From Clitopilus passeckerianus (lineage: Eukaryota; Basidiomycota; Agaricomycetes; Agaricales; Entolomataceae), in assembly GCA_944990035.1 (NCBI GenBank), contig CALYLX010000128.1, positions 186,001 through 250,000 on the forward strand: a DNA stretch of 64,000 nt, written 5' to 3'. A program made the translations under genes and the position numbers. The notes below the pieces were generated by a model. The model was not told the DNA's origin. It worked only from the letters and a program-made list of their open reading frames with translations, and searched no databases. Shown piece after piece: positions 1 to 11,452 of this stretch; position 1 is the first letter of the stretch; each line of letters starts with the position of its first letter.

Positions 1-1465
1 GACAAAAAAACTATGGTCGTTGAGGCTTACCTCGCTCGAATTCAGGTCCAAGTAGGACAGAGCACAAGTCGAAGCCTGCGCCACCCCTGTAACACGAAAG
101 TTCATCAGCCCAGCCCAAACACAAAATCCGAGGAAAGAACCCACCATCCCTCGAAAGCACCACCTTGGAACTCATAAATCGCATTTGGATCTTCGGGGTT
201 GACAGACAAATGTGCATCCCAGAACCACCTAAACCAGACAATTAAGATCAACTGTCTGAGTGAGGGAAGCCAGGGGACGTACTCAGGAACTGCTTCCGGC
301 AGCCAAACATGCGGATTGTTGCAGTCAAATCCATTAGGATACGAATCATATCCTTTGAGATGACTATGAGTCTTCGGGGTCTGAAACGTAGCCGTGCTTG
401 CATACCGTAGATGTCAACACTGGTGTAATGTCCTCCAGGCCATGCGTCGTTTGTGGTAATTGGAACCGTGACACCAGCATCCCTCTATAAACCAGGATTT
501 AGCTTATAACCAATGTCGGAAATTGAAATAACCTACAAAAGCTTGCAACAAACCCTTCTCATATGCAAGGTCTTCGCTATACGTGAACCCACTGTATTCA
601 TTCTCGGCCTGGAAAGAAGTTGAACCGTTTGTTAGCAGAGCGCAGATGTGTTGCAAACAAATAGCCTACCTGAACCAGAATAATGGGGCCGCCTTTGGTG
701 ATTTCATTCTTCGCAAATATGCCTCCGACCTGGTGAATGTAGTCGGTATAGGCCTCCACATATGTTGCATTAGAGGTCCGCCAAAGGCCAGGGGTGTAGA
801 CTCCCCAACCAGGGAATCCTCCACCAGTGGTTTCTGCGTTGATATGCGGCCTTGAAAGCAGTCAAGTATGCATCTCGTCGAACGATTGTTGTGAGCTAGC
901 TTACCCCGGTCGGGCAATCAGGTAAAGACCAGCTTTCTTGGCAGCATCGATGAAAGGCTGAAGGTCACGGAAACCTTCCCAAGAGATTTCTCCACGTTTT
1001 GGCTCCACGATGCCCCAGAACGTATAGAACGAAACGGCGTTGAAGCCCAGGGACCTAGGTCGCAGTCAGTTCCAATACCGTGTAACCCTGATAATTGCGA
1101 CTGACTTGATCTTCTGGAAGACATCGAGGTAAAGGTCGGCAACTGGGAGTCTGGCTAAAGCTTAAGCATGAGGAAAACCTGTGAGCCTTCGTCCAAACTC
1201 ACCGGTATGGGTGAACTTCTCCACTATAGATCATCACTCGTTTGCCATTTATCTTCAACGAATACTGGTCCCATGTAACCTGCGCAGGTTGTTGTCAACA
1301 TCCATTCATCTCGTCGCAAGGGAATGGCCTTACAACGTCCTGAAGTAGTTGCGAATCCTGACGAACACTCAAAGCACGACCGGGGTTGGTCCATGTTGAA
1401 CGAGGGCTTGCAAGGGCAGACGCTACACTTAGCAGTGCAACAAGCGTTTTGAGAGCTCCCTTCAT
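1..1465 (-). CDS. Secreted beta-galactosidase, glycoside hydrolase family 35 (3' part off the window)
   Basis: Family role: GH35 enzymes release terminal beta-D-galactose from plant and fungal polysaccharides outside the cell. The start at 1465 opens with a hydrophobic stretch ([19 protein letters not shown]) that looks like a signal peptide. Conserved blocks follow across short introns: [20 protein letters not shown], then [41 protein letters not shown] and KGGPIILVQ leading into an ENEY-type segment. These mark the GH35 barrel up to the acid/base region. Splice points that restore these blocks include GTAAGG..GCAG near 1290-1350 and GTCAGT..CTAG near 1050-1110. The gene continues leftwards past base 1, so the C-terminal domains are not visible. 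No frame-breaking defect was seen in the visible exons. Family assignment is firm; substrate preference cannot be told from this part. Confidence 0.9.
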
Positions 1466-2678
1466 AGCTTCGTCTCTCGCTCCCTGAATCCTCTTTCCTC
1501 GCGCTTTTAAATCTTGTCATAGCATATATTCCTTCTAGAATATCTTTGAATAGTCGAACTCTCGTGTTCCCACCTACTACAACATCGGATTATCTTCGAG
1601 GAATTCAAGCAAGCGTAGAAAGTGGCTCTAAGTCGACATTTGACGGTTGGTACGACCCAGTGCGCATGGAGAGAACTTGCGAAGGTCGGGGTAGCTGCCC
1701 AAAAAGGAGCAGGCAATCAATGAAAACGCGCACACGTGATGGCTGGCCGGGTCTCCTCGCGCCGTCAACGGGAAGCAGCAACAAAGAGCACCTTCTCTTA
1801 CACCTCCATCGAGGAATGGATTTTCAGAAGTCATTGCTTGATTGGGCACAAGAAAGCGCCTGAAACGAAAGCTGGTGGTGTTGTTCATGATTTTCTCCAT
1901 TCAGCTTGATCAAGGTCCCGACAATGTCGATTTTTGAGCAACATGTACCTCAAATACTGCCCAGGAAAGTTGGATTGGTGGCGGACCGCGCTTTAACCCA
2001 ACTGGAGATTCGACCGCTTTCAGCGGGCCACAGAAGATACTCAATGCAAAATTATAGCTACCTCCAGTATCAGGAACCGACGTTAATCCGATTCGTACGT
2101 CAAAAGGGTGCTGAGGCCCTCTTCAGAGCCGAATGAAAGGTTATAAGGATTGCTGTACTTCAATCATTTGAAACCCGATCCTTCTGCTTCCTTGGCCAAT
2201 CATCAGAATGCTTGAATAGGTTGCCCGATCAACGCCGAAGGGCAGCTGCATACTGCTCTTCCGAAGTCGTGTGAGACCTGTCCAACGAACATCCTCTCGG
2301 TTTACTCGGTATCTTCAACGATGCCCATTGAAAAGCCACTAGCGTACAGGCAATCTCGTTAATGCTGCCCCGCTACCCCAGACTTCCCCTCACACGAAAC
2401 CCGGATCTAGCCGCCACCAACAGTGGATATAGCCACCTTTGGTGCAGATTGAGCCCGTCTAGGCAGGTACTTCGTGGTGTTAGCTTCATGTGATATGTAT
2501 TTCTGGCGAATCTATCGAAATCCAGACAGATTTTTCAAAGTCCAGGCGTTCATGTCCGTAAAAGGAAGTGACGTATATAGATGAGATTCAGATGGCTTGA
2601 TGCCAAGTTAGTAGATAACTGAAACTCCCAGTTACTAGTTACATCCTCACCACCACCATCCCCACATTTCAAGCTGCT
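1466..2678. other. Intergenic, divergent promoters of GH35 and hexokinase genes
   Basis: This 1.2-kb stretch separates two divergently transcribed genes. It holds only short open frames with no recognisable domain. A TATATA-like sequence lies at about 2575, roughly 100 bases upstream of the hexokinase start. No RNA gene or repeat was seen. Confidence 0.5.
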
Positions 2679-4749
2679 ATGGCGCCTATTTCAGCGTTGA
2701 ATTCAAGAGACTCGTTGAAGGTCTTTGAAGAGCTCGATCAGAGCTTCAGGTTGCAGCCAGAGTCACTTGTTGACCTCGCAAAGGCTTTCCTGGGTGAAAT
2801 CGCTGAGGGGCTGGGCAAATACAACTATCCAATGGCGATGATGTGGGGCTTCAACGAAAACTATCTGAATTTGCAGAATTTTGACTCTATTCTAGCCCAA
2901 CTTTCGTTACTGGCGTTCCCGATGGCACAGAAACTGGGTGGGTTGGCCAATTTTGGAAATATCTACCCTGCTCACACGTCCATAGCACTTTCCTGGCTTT
3001 GGATCTCGGGGGAACTAATCTGTAAGGCGGCGCCAATATGCAATGCCCATAAGCTAACCTTGTTGCCAGGCGAGTCTGTGAAGTCATCCTCCACGGCGAT
3101 AAAACCTTTTCCCTGCGCCAACAAAAATACCGAGTTTCCGAAGCTCTCAAGACTGGAGAAGCTACTGCGCTCTTTGGTATGTGAGCATTACACACTATCC
3201 TGCTGTGGCCTGATGAGCTTTCCCATAGATTATCTGGCCGACTCCGTAGACGCGTTCCTGACCAATCACGCCGCCACTTCCCTCAATGACAGCCCAGACA
3301 GCAACGCCGATGTCGTCCATCTCGGTCTCACTTTCTCTTTCCCAGTCGAACAAACCGCTTTGGATTCTGGAAAGATTCTCACCTGGACGAAGGGATTCTC
3401 CGCCACGAATGCGGTCGGCCATGACGTTGTAAAGCTTCTTCAGGACGCGTTCGATAGAAAGCATATGCACGTCAAATGTATTGCTTTGGTCAACGATGTG
3501 AATATTTCTTGTTTGATTCTCCCAACCAGAGATGCTAAACGCTATCCTGTCAGACTGTTGGTGCTCTCCTGTCGCGTGCCTACCAGGCAGGAGGCTGTAT
3601 CTTGGGTGCCATCTTCGGAACTGGTACAAACGGTGCCTATGTCGAGGAAGTCGGTAAGTTTCTAGTTACTTCGAATCAGAGCGCGACAACTCACGTTGTG
3701 CTAGCTAAAATAACCAAGCTCAAAAATTCCCCGGCTGCCGCAAAGGGTGGCTACATGGTCGTGAACACTGAATGGGGTGCCTTCAATAATTCTGTGAGTA
3801 CCTGCATAAGATTATTCTTTCCTATTACTGATATATCCTTTGTAGAGGTCACATCTCCCTTTCACCCCCTACGACAGCTGCCTCGACCGACTCAGCATCA
3901 ACCCCTCCTACCAAGCCTTCGAGAAATTCATCTCAGGAATGTATCTCGGAGAGATCACCCGCAACATCATCGTTTCTCTCATCGACGCTGCACCCAAGCC
4001 TCTGCTATTCAACGGCAAATCAACCAGAATACTCAACACCCACTACGGTCTGGATACCAGTGTTATGAGCGATGTTGAGTCTGCTTGGGAAGGCGTCCAC
4101 AAAACCCTCAGCGAGGAGAACAGCATCCCAGATTTCGCAACATTTGATACTGATGCAGTCCCGGCGAATATCAAGGCGAAGCTTGAGCGAGTGAAGCAAG
4201 TCGTGGTCAAACAACTTGGTTACCAAGAAAGCGAAGTGACTCTGAGAGATGCTGCCGTAAGGAATATGTTTCCATCCATACACCTGGATTGTTGACTGAG
4301 TATTTCACGTCCAGATCGTCCGATGGGCATGCTCGCTGGTTGCACGACGAGCGGCACTTCTAAGTGGCGTAGCTGTCGGTGTCGTTTTGCTACAGACTGG
4401 GCGTGCGACGTTCGCAGATAAGGATGGCAACTTCGTCAAGTCCAGCAGCACAGAGAAATTTGGTGTCGGTGTTGACGGCAGGTTCGTGCATAATACATAT
4501 GTTACTTTGATCTCTGGCTGAGGACTGCGTCACCAAGTTTGATTGAGCATTACCCCAACTACGAGAGAACTCTTCGCGAGTCGCTGAGATATCTTGTTGG
4601 TGAGGAGATTGAGAAGCGAGTGGACATTGGATTGGCCAAGGATGGTAGTGGTGTTGGTGGTAAGTGTTCATCCATGGATAAGCGAGAACGACTGAGTAAC
4701 AATCTCTCCAGCTGCCCTCTGTGCTTTGCAAGCATTGAAGCAGCACTAG
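2679..4749 (+). CDS. Hexokinase
   Basis: Phosphorylates glucose and other hexoses with ATP at the entry to glycolysis, in the cytosol. After splicing, all diagnostic blocks are present in order: PTFVTGVPDGTETG, the phosphate-binding LALDLGGTNLRV, the small-domain segment GLTFSFPVEQTALDSGKIL with WTKGF after it, ALVNDTVGALLSRAYQ with the catalytic Asp, GAIFGTGTNGAYVEEV, NTEWGAF, and the C-terminal adenosine-binding GVGVDGSLIEHYP. The length of about 500 residues is usual for a fungal hexokinase. At least eight introns are inferred; one that restores VNDTVGAL uses a GTGAAT donor near 3498, and the last leaves a short exon ending LCALQALKQH. The start is the first ATG in frame with the conserved N-terminal helix. 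It could be a glucokinase-like paralogue, but the motif set fits fungal Hxk best. Confidence 0.95.
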
Positions 4750-4923
4750 TGGTCGTCTAAGCAAACAAACAGGGGATTTTTATGTAACATTAAGATATAT
4801 GTTATTCACACTGCGGAACACTATAGAAATAGCTAACGAAGTGGAGATAGATTCGTTTGAAGGATATTAGCAATTAAGACTATAGAATGTGTGCGAGATC
4901 GACATGAGATGGGGTGTACTATT

Positions 4924-6209
4924 CTATGTTGACATCCTATAGGGATCTTTGTGGATGCTGTCGTACTGTCTGCTGACCTTCTGCCAGTCTAGGACAGACC
5001 AGAACTTCTTAAGCCACTCTTCCTTGCCCCAGACACCATATCCAGCTGCCATCCAGGCGTGCTCGTGCACAGGAAGGCAGAAAAGAGGGTAAAGAACCTC
5101 TCCCGTGTTGATAGCTTGGACCTTCGAGACAGGTTCTTGAGGTTTCTGAACTTCCTCGGACTCGGCATAGATATTGTCCCGTTCGTAAAGCGCCTGGTCT
5201 TCTACAGGTATATCCCCCCTGTAATTGAAACGGACTTCCACCTCATCTTCCACCTCCTTGCGGCCCACCTGCGAACGTCTAGCGGATGTATGCATGAACC
5301 TCGGGTTGAGGTTCTTTGGAGGCTCAGGGGTCCTGGCACCCGCCATACCGGAGACGGGGGATTGAGGAGCAACTCCTGGGGGTGTAGGGTGACTGAGGGG
5401 AGCAGCCGACCCGCCCTCCTCTGACCCCACTTCTGCAAAGTTCTGGATGTCCGCGGTTATATCCTCTGCGTCTGCGAGGAAAGTAGCCTGATTGAGGGTA
5501 TCTGTCCAGCTGTCGTGTCCAGTGTACATTCGTGAACGGATGAGGAGGGTTCCCGGGCCGAGGGTAGGGAGGATACCGGTGTTTCCGTTCGCGTCTGTAA
5601 CGAACCAGATGTAGCCGTTGGTGAACAGGCCGGAGGCAGCAGCGGAGAAGGCAGATTTGAGCTGAGCTACGCTACCGTGCTGTTCGCGGATTGATTGGGC
5701 GAGGTGAGTCGAGATGTCGCTTTGGTGGTTGGCTGCGTCTCGTGCGGGAGGTTTCTGGAACGAGTGGTCAAGTTACAAGATATGAGAGGTGGCAAGTACT
5801 AAGACTTACGAGCTGGTCCAGGAAGTAACCATTGTTGAGTGCGAGACTGGCATAGTTAAATGCTAGCGTCAGGTCTAGTTTATCAGAGGTGTTGATGATA
5901 GTGTCGACAAGGTTTTGGTTTTCGAATTCGGTCCCTATGCATGCCTTTGTTAGAATCCTCGTCACGGGGGCCTTTGGTGCAATACATACCTCTGACTTCA
6001 TCGTTTAGCCTCTCCAATAGCCCTCCCTGATATTCTTCGGCAACTGTTTTCAAAGCTGGTGGCGGCAGGAAGTCCCCAAGTCCTTCCTCAATAGCATATG
6101 GGAGAGCCGGGGCCTTATGGAGGTTCCTTGCGCCCCAGCGCGACTGGAAGCGGATGAGGTGTGTCCCAGACCTCGTCGAAAAAGCAAGCCGTAAGCCCAA
6201 ACCAGACAT
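4924..6209 (-). CDS. Mitochondrial small-subunit ribosomal protein with Fe/Mn-SOD fold (mS42 or mS43)
   Basis: Spliced product of roughly 350 residues. An N-terminal basic segment (FSTRSGTHLIRFQSRWGARN) looks like a mitochondrial presequence. It is followed by the SOD-type helices AFNYASLALNNGYFLDQL, then QHGSVAQLKSAFSAAASGLF and GYIWFVTDANG. A proline-rich insert of about 100 residues precedes the C-terminal SOD strand, which ends in CLPVHEHAWM. In active SODs the corresponding places read ALNHxxFW and DVWEHAY. Here the histidine is Asn and the metal-binding Asp is Pro, so metal ligands are lost. That matches the ribosomal proteins Rsm26 (mS42) and Mrp1 (mS43), which kept the fold without the activity. 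I cannot say which of the two it is. The intron at 5930-5990 (GTATGT..CATAG) restores DEVRGTEFENQN. It is divergent from OST2, with starts 222 bases apart. Confidence 0.85.
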
Positions 6210-6431
6210 GTCTCTCTACAAAACGGACGTTCGAATGGTCCAAATGTTGGAGGGACTTTTGCGTGTGTCGAGAGAGACGTTTCGTGTGACGCGAAAGGAT
6301 TTTTCGGGCTCGTCCAAATTCTTCGAACAGAGTTTGCTCATGTTTGGCAACAGCTTCCCCGAGACCCTGGGTCAGTGAATCTGGCATTACACGTTGTCAA
6401 GTTCGCGTCACTCTCAACAAATCTCTCTAAA

Positions 6432-6912
6432 ATGGCACCTAAGCCGACTACACACGTACAGCAATACAAGGAATACAACCCAGTATGGTCCTTTTTGCAG
6501 GGATACAGTGCCTCAACAGCCCCAAGGCTCAAGCTTGTGGACGGATTCCTGGGCTTTCTGATGTTGACCGGAATTGCGCAATTCCTTTACTGCGTATTGC
6601 TCAGTGACTTCCCGTTCAATGCTTTCTTGGCTGGGTAAGGCAGACACTTATCGAGCTACCCTGGTAACATTTGTAGTTAACCTACTTGCAGCTTTTCCTC
6701 AACTGTCGGTCAATTCGTCCTAACCGCATCACTCCGTTCGCAAGTCAACCCCGAAAACAAGGGAGAGTTTAAGGATGTTTCTCCGGAAAGGTACGTTCCC
6801 ATAGAGCTTCGCTCGATTGTCCTACTTACAATTGCCTGGCGGTAGAGCATTTGCCGACTTTGCACTGGGTTCAATAATCCTTCACTTCTTCGTGTACAAC
6901 TTCCTGGGATGA
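6432..6912 (+). CDS. OST2: Oligosaccharyltransferase subunit Ost2 / DAD1
   Basis: Ost2/DAD1 is an essential small subunit of the ER oligosaccharyltransferase, which transfers the dolichol-linked glycan to Asn-X-Ser/Thr sites. Three exons (6432-6634, one starting at 6692, and a last one ending at 6912) give about 120 residues, normal for the family. Visible landmarks are [16 protein letters not shown], the first membrane segment [20 protein letters not shown], a second hydrophobic segment with [22 protein letters not shown], and the characteristic C-terminus [21 protein letters not shown]. That last block is the most conserved part of DAD1 proteins. Both introns have good borders (GTAAGG..GCAG and GTACGT..GTAG). 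The start ATG directly precedes a [11 protein letters not shown] segment that aligns with the usual N-terminus. Confidence 0.96.
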
Positions 6913-7023
6913 TCTTGTAATGGAATATATAAGATTGTGAGATGCAAGGACAGAAACCGTGTGAATAACGAGACACGAAAGCAAGAAATCTGGAACAGCA
7001 AGAGTGGAGAGGCTCTAATGGAA

Positions 7024-7529
7024 TCAGGGTTTACGTTCGAAGGAGGATGAGCGCTGAAGAACAGTCAAGGGTGATCCACCGTAAGGTTTTAATATGAGGA
7101 CATACCCCGCAGACGACCACGGCAAAATCAAACAGGTATTCCCCTATGAAAGAACGATAAGCATTGCGGGGCAACTTAACACATGTCAAGACCTACCCAT
7201 TTCAAGATACGTCCGGAGTAACTCTATTGAAGCACAAACGTGAGCAGATAGGGTGAGAACGAAGTTAGAGAATCATACGCCGAATGTCCTTGTTAGGAAC
7301 TTGAGCAAGTGCCGGGCTGTATCCGAAACACGTTGGTATGTAATTCAGTAGAGAGTCATTGAGGGTCACTGTGAACCGAACGTACGTGAGGTTGGTCTGA
7401 CGCCTGACACCAGCGAGGAAGGCGCTGATGAGAAGGGCGTCGAACCCAAGATGCACTAGTTCAAGGTCCCTATATGAGTTCGTTGCTCGTAGAAACCTGC
7501 TGCAAAGACTTGCCTATCTTGCCTAACAT
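7024..7529 (-). CDS. DUF1748 family microprotein, five exons
   Basis: A 73-residue protein is spread over five exons and missed by a plain ORF scan. The reconstruction begins MLGKIVHLGFDALLISAF, continues LAGVRRQTNLTPALAQV, then PNKDIRRQLLRTYLEMGEYL, and ends CGRSSSFERKP. The pattern HxxFDAxLxSxxLAGxRRxTGL, then YLxxGEWxFD, then a terminal GRSxxFERK is the signature of the DUF1748 proteins, small membrane-associated proteins of unknown function conserved across fungi. Intron 1 must use a GC donor (ATAG|GCAAGT) because no GT donor gives the family N-terminus. The other introns have GTACGT, GTATGA, GTAGGT and GTATGT donors. The gene is divergent from GPC1 over 240 bases. Identification rests on my memory of the family signature; the perfect restoration of phase at four junctions is strong support. 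Confidence 0.85.
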
Positions 7530-7769
7530 AGCAGTAGAGTGTTATAACAGAGAGATACCAGCCAAAGCTGATCGCGACATGGGCCAATAAAGTGGCACAC
7601 GTGTTATGTAATGCTGTGCATCTTTTCCTCTCAAGAACACAAACGTGGATTTCACGGCCAACGCGTCAAGTAAACCAACAGCTAATCGTGCACATTCCTG
7701 GCCAGCGCTAGTTCTTTCTAATACACAAATCACTCTTGTTTCGAACGTTGGCCACTCGCCACATTGGTC

Positions 7770-9620
7770 ATGTCCTCAAGGCCACCATCACCCCCATTGT
7801 TCGCGCGGAACTACTTCGCGGCACCATTTGAACGGTTCAAGGAAGAGACTACGGATTGGGCGGGTGCCTTCACACTCTTTGGTACGCCCCTAGGCTAAAG
7901 ACAACATGGCAAGTATCTGGACCTTGACCGTAACTCATCTAGACACCGTCGAAACGTACTTTGACTCCCATGTCGATCTGTTGCAACGGAAGCTCCAGAA
8001 ACACAGCGACAGGTTGAAGATGAAGGCTGAAAGCCTCAAAATGAAGGATCTCTCTGGAGACGTTCTCGCTGAGAACTTTGAGCGGGAATACAAGGCTTTC
8101 AAGCTCAAGGTCTGTTGTTCCACCCTCTACACCTTGCATTCACATGCTTACTGGTGACACTACAGGTCTCGACGCGTATAACCACACTCTCCGCGTCCTG
8201 GGAGTCCGCCAAAGTTGTACGAACTCGAGAGAAAATTTCTTTCTTCTTCGGAGTCATGGTTCTGCTGTTCTCTGCTCTCATGTTTGGGTTGGCACCGGAG
8301 TACGTCATTTTCATTTTTCTCATCAGGCGTGTGGCAGACCCTGACCGCCTGCAAACTCTACCTGCAGATATGTTCACATTGCCTACACTGTTATGGGATG
8401 TTACCTCCTGCCTTTGCGCTGGTTCTCGTACAAGAAACGTGCATGGCACTACTTCCTCTTCGACCTCTGTTACTATGTCACCGTCCTCAACTTCATCTAC
8501 ATCTGGTTCTTCCCAGATAGCCCCGCGCTTTTCACCGCTTGTTACTGTCTTTCCCAAGGCTCGCTTGGTAGTGCGGTGATTACATGGCGTAACAGTCTGG
8601 TGTTCCACGATTCAGACAAAGTGACGTCGCTGTGGGTACATATCTATGCACCGTTCACTTTTACTGTGATCAGGTATGCCACAATTCGTCCTCTTTGGCC
8701 ATTTCTAATACCGCATCTGTCCAGGCATTTCTATCCTAATGCAGAGGCTCGGTTCCCTGCGCTCGCGGAATTACCCCACCTCCAACCGGTCAAAGCCATA
8801 CTTCTTAGCGCTGGCATCTGTAAGACTATTCCTCTTGTCAATCCTTTTCAGAAGACTAACTGTTTCTCCAGACGTTATCTGGCAAGGACTCTACTGGAAG
8901 GTAAGATGCTTCCTATTTGGGATCTTATCACACACGTTTGCTCATGCGCACATCACTTCAGTTCCTTCTCGTTGATAGACGTGCCAAGATCGAGTCCGGA
9001 CAACGCACCACTTCTTTCTCGTTCCTTCTTTCGCATCGTGGTCCCATAGGAAAGGCACTGTCGTCGGTTCCGGTTCAGTACCGCATGCCCAGTTTCATGG
9101 GCGGACAGCTCAGTATGTGCTTTTTTCACGAGGATCTGGAGAATCTCGGGCTGAACTAACCACGTTGTCGCTCTTCAGTCTATGCCATCCTTACCGAACT
9201 TCCTGTCATTTTCTTGTTCTACGACAGCCCCGTGTGGAGTAACATCTACCTGATCACGATTTTCGCGGTCAGCGTTTGGAATGGGGGAGGATACTACATT
9301 GAGGTGTTCGGCCGAAAGTCAGTTCCATTCCCCTGGCCGTATCTGTGCATTGCTCACCTCTGACATCCCACTTCATTAGGTTCGAACGGGAGCTTGAGGC
9401 TCTTCGCAAGGAGTTAGAGATATCAAAGTCCGGCCGCTCGACGCCAGGCCTGACCGACAGCCCCGATATGTCATCACCAGGATCACTGGCTACCTCTCCC
9501 GCAACCACTGGCGCTGGCGCCAACTTGAACGACATCGTTCCATTCGAGCTCAACCCTTCCTTAGAGCGTCGTGCAGATTCCGAACCTGCTCTTTTGCAGC
9601 AGTCGAAGAAAGACATATGA
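7770..9620 (+). CDS. GPC1: Glycerophosphocholine acyltransferase Gpc1 (DUF2838 membrane protein)
   Basis: Gpc1 transfers an acyl chain from acyl-CoA to glycerophosphocholine in the ER, making lysophosphatidylcholine for phosphatidylcholine remodelling. The start at 7770 gives MSSRPPSPPLFARNYFAAPF, then a coiled stretch with VETYFDSHVDLLQRKLQKH. A multi-pass membrane domain follows, containing SFFFGVMVLLFSALMFGLAPE, VMGCYLLPLRWFSYKKRAWHY, FLFDLCYYVTVLNFIYIWFF and SLVFHDSDKVTSLWVHIYAP. The segments YFLFDLCYY and HDxDKxTSxxIH are landmarks of this family. The last ~90 residues (from FERELEALRKELE) form a Ser/Pro-rich cytosolic tail. About eight short introns are needed. Both flanking gene pairs are unrelated in function. 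It converges with TAD1. Confidence 0.9.
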
Positions 9621-9923
9621 CCGGCCTAGGACTTCTCTCGGTTATTTATTGCAGTCTTTATTCTGGTTTTGAAGTTTTGCTGACTCTGCAGTGACGGAGC
9701 ATCAACAAGGACTTCATTCATGGTTCACCTCTACGATTCCGATCCGATATATGCTCCCTTGCTTCTTCGGTCATCTAATTGTTGTAATATTTCCTCCAAC
9801 CTACCTACATCTTGTAGGCCGCCAATTAATAGGCTACTACGCCTTTGTACGACTTCTTACGAGTTTCTACCACGATCATCAACATGTTTTTCGCTCCGCA
9901 GTCATAGTCATAGGATACAATGT
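9621..9923. other. Convergent intergenic spacer GPC1/TAD1
   Basis: A 303-base spacer between two convergent stop codons. I see only 3' untranslated sequence, AT-rich in its middle, and no gene. Confidence 0.6.
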
Positions 9924-11452
9924 TTAATTACTACTTTCTGGCACCAATACAAATTTTTCGGTTTGCTCCCCTGTTTTGACCCATCCCGAAAATGGCCCGC
10001 CCGGTCCTATGAGCTGTGCTTTCGCTTGTTGGTACTCTGTACTCCTTTGTTTCGCGTCCAAGTAGGTGGTTGAGCTGCAAAAAGAGGTCGCGTAAATAAA
10101 TGGGTTACGGAGAAGGCGAACGAACGTACTTGGGTATCGGATGTCCAGCATTCGCGGATATGGCCGCATATAGGTGAAGAAATGCCGCTTTGGAGAGCTG
10201 TGGCCTGTCAGCAGATGTGAGAAACAAAACAGCGAATGTTGGGTTTCTGTGGCACCTAGATTTCTCTCGATATCGATGCTTAGGAGCAACACCTCTTTTC
10301 AGACCATTTATTAAAACCTCGTTTGTTCTACCGTCTGTGACCCAGCACAGGGCTGGAAGAAACGGAAAACGGTCAGATAATTTATTTATGGCATCGAAAC
10401 AACTTGCATTCAACGCAGGATCCTTGAACCGTAGTGTTTTGCGCGATCACCGATCGGGAATGGGTGAAAGGAAGCGCCGTGAATGTAATTCTTGGTTTAT
10501 TGAGGAAGAAGGGTTCTGGCCATACTATTTCAATCGGTTTTGAATTACCACCAGCAGCCTACATAGAATCACTGAGATTCACCTCTATCGTCACTATCCA
10601 GCCGTTTCCAGACCCCTCTTTCACAATCTTCCAGAACAATATTCTCCAGCTCAACGGGGACTTCTCCGATGACGATACCTGCGAGGTAAATTGGCCGCAG
10701 AAATCGCGATGCTAGTGCCCCTTGGAATCCCAAGACGTTCCACGCAGCAATCTTGTCGCTACAGGACATGCACCGTGTCCGTGGGGAATCCGCACGTCCC
10801 GGCTTGGTGCGAAGCACTCCCAGCCGAGCATAGTTATCGCGCCCACGCGACGCTGCAGTCGGTTCGAGATCCGGAAAAACCGACGATGCTTTGAGTGCGG
10901 CCATTTCCTGATCTTGCGTCAAGGCTAAATACCGCATGGACGCGTCTCCACCTTTTTTTTTTGGGACATGTCGTTTGATAATTTAGTGTGAATCGGTTTG
11001 CGCTCTTGGTTTCTGAAGGCTGGGACCAGGGGCTTACATGGGACCGTTGAAATATAGAGATAAACTTTGACACCCTCCCTGAGGTCAAAAAGGCCTCTAT
11101 CGTCGTAGCTTTCGGTGTATTGAATCCACGGGGATTGATAAGAGGAACGTGGCGTCAGGGACTCTTGGTATCTACCAATTTCTTCCAGAAACCAACGTAC
11201 AGCACCGCGGCAAGCTAGAACTTCAGCGTGGCTGTCGTGTATTGCTTCCCCACAAGCGGGAAGTCGCGCTTCTGGCAAACATTTCGTTCCGGTAGCAAGG
11301 CTGATGATTTTGGTCTCCTTGTGCCAATGGGCTTCTGAGACGAGAAAGAACGAAGCTAGAATTGTCCATTGGCCTTTGGGTATCTTGAACGACGTAGAAG
11401 CATATATCTCATGGATCTTTGAAATTGCAAAGTCAAGAGATGTATCTGGCAT
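9924..11452 (-). CDS. TAD1: tRNA-specific adenosine deaminase 1 (Tad1/ADAT1)
   Basis: Tad1 deaminates A37 of eukaryotic tRNA-Ala to inosine. The spliced protein shows the zinc-deaminase core: [20 protein letters not shown] with the catalytic His-Ala-Glu, [13 protein letters not shown] with the first zinc cysteine, and [20 protein letters not shown] with the second. The C-terminal part keeps the ADAT1 pattern [22 protein letters not shown] and [14 protein letters not shown]. Five introns are inferred. One acceptor, just before GDAS, follows a run of ten A residues. Another intron, at about 10350-10410, fits only with a GC donor (GAAT|GCAAGT) joined to TTCCAG. The start at 11452 begins [17 protein letters not shown], right before the conserved [11 protein letters not shown] segment; an upstream exon cannot be excluded. 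The gene is divergent from the DUF6534 gene. Confidence 0.93.

Noticed and set aside
1546..1900. Open frames of 90-105 codons upstream of the GH35 gene
   Set aside because: No domain, opposite-strand overlap, and low-complexity polar composition; treated as leader or intergenic sequence.
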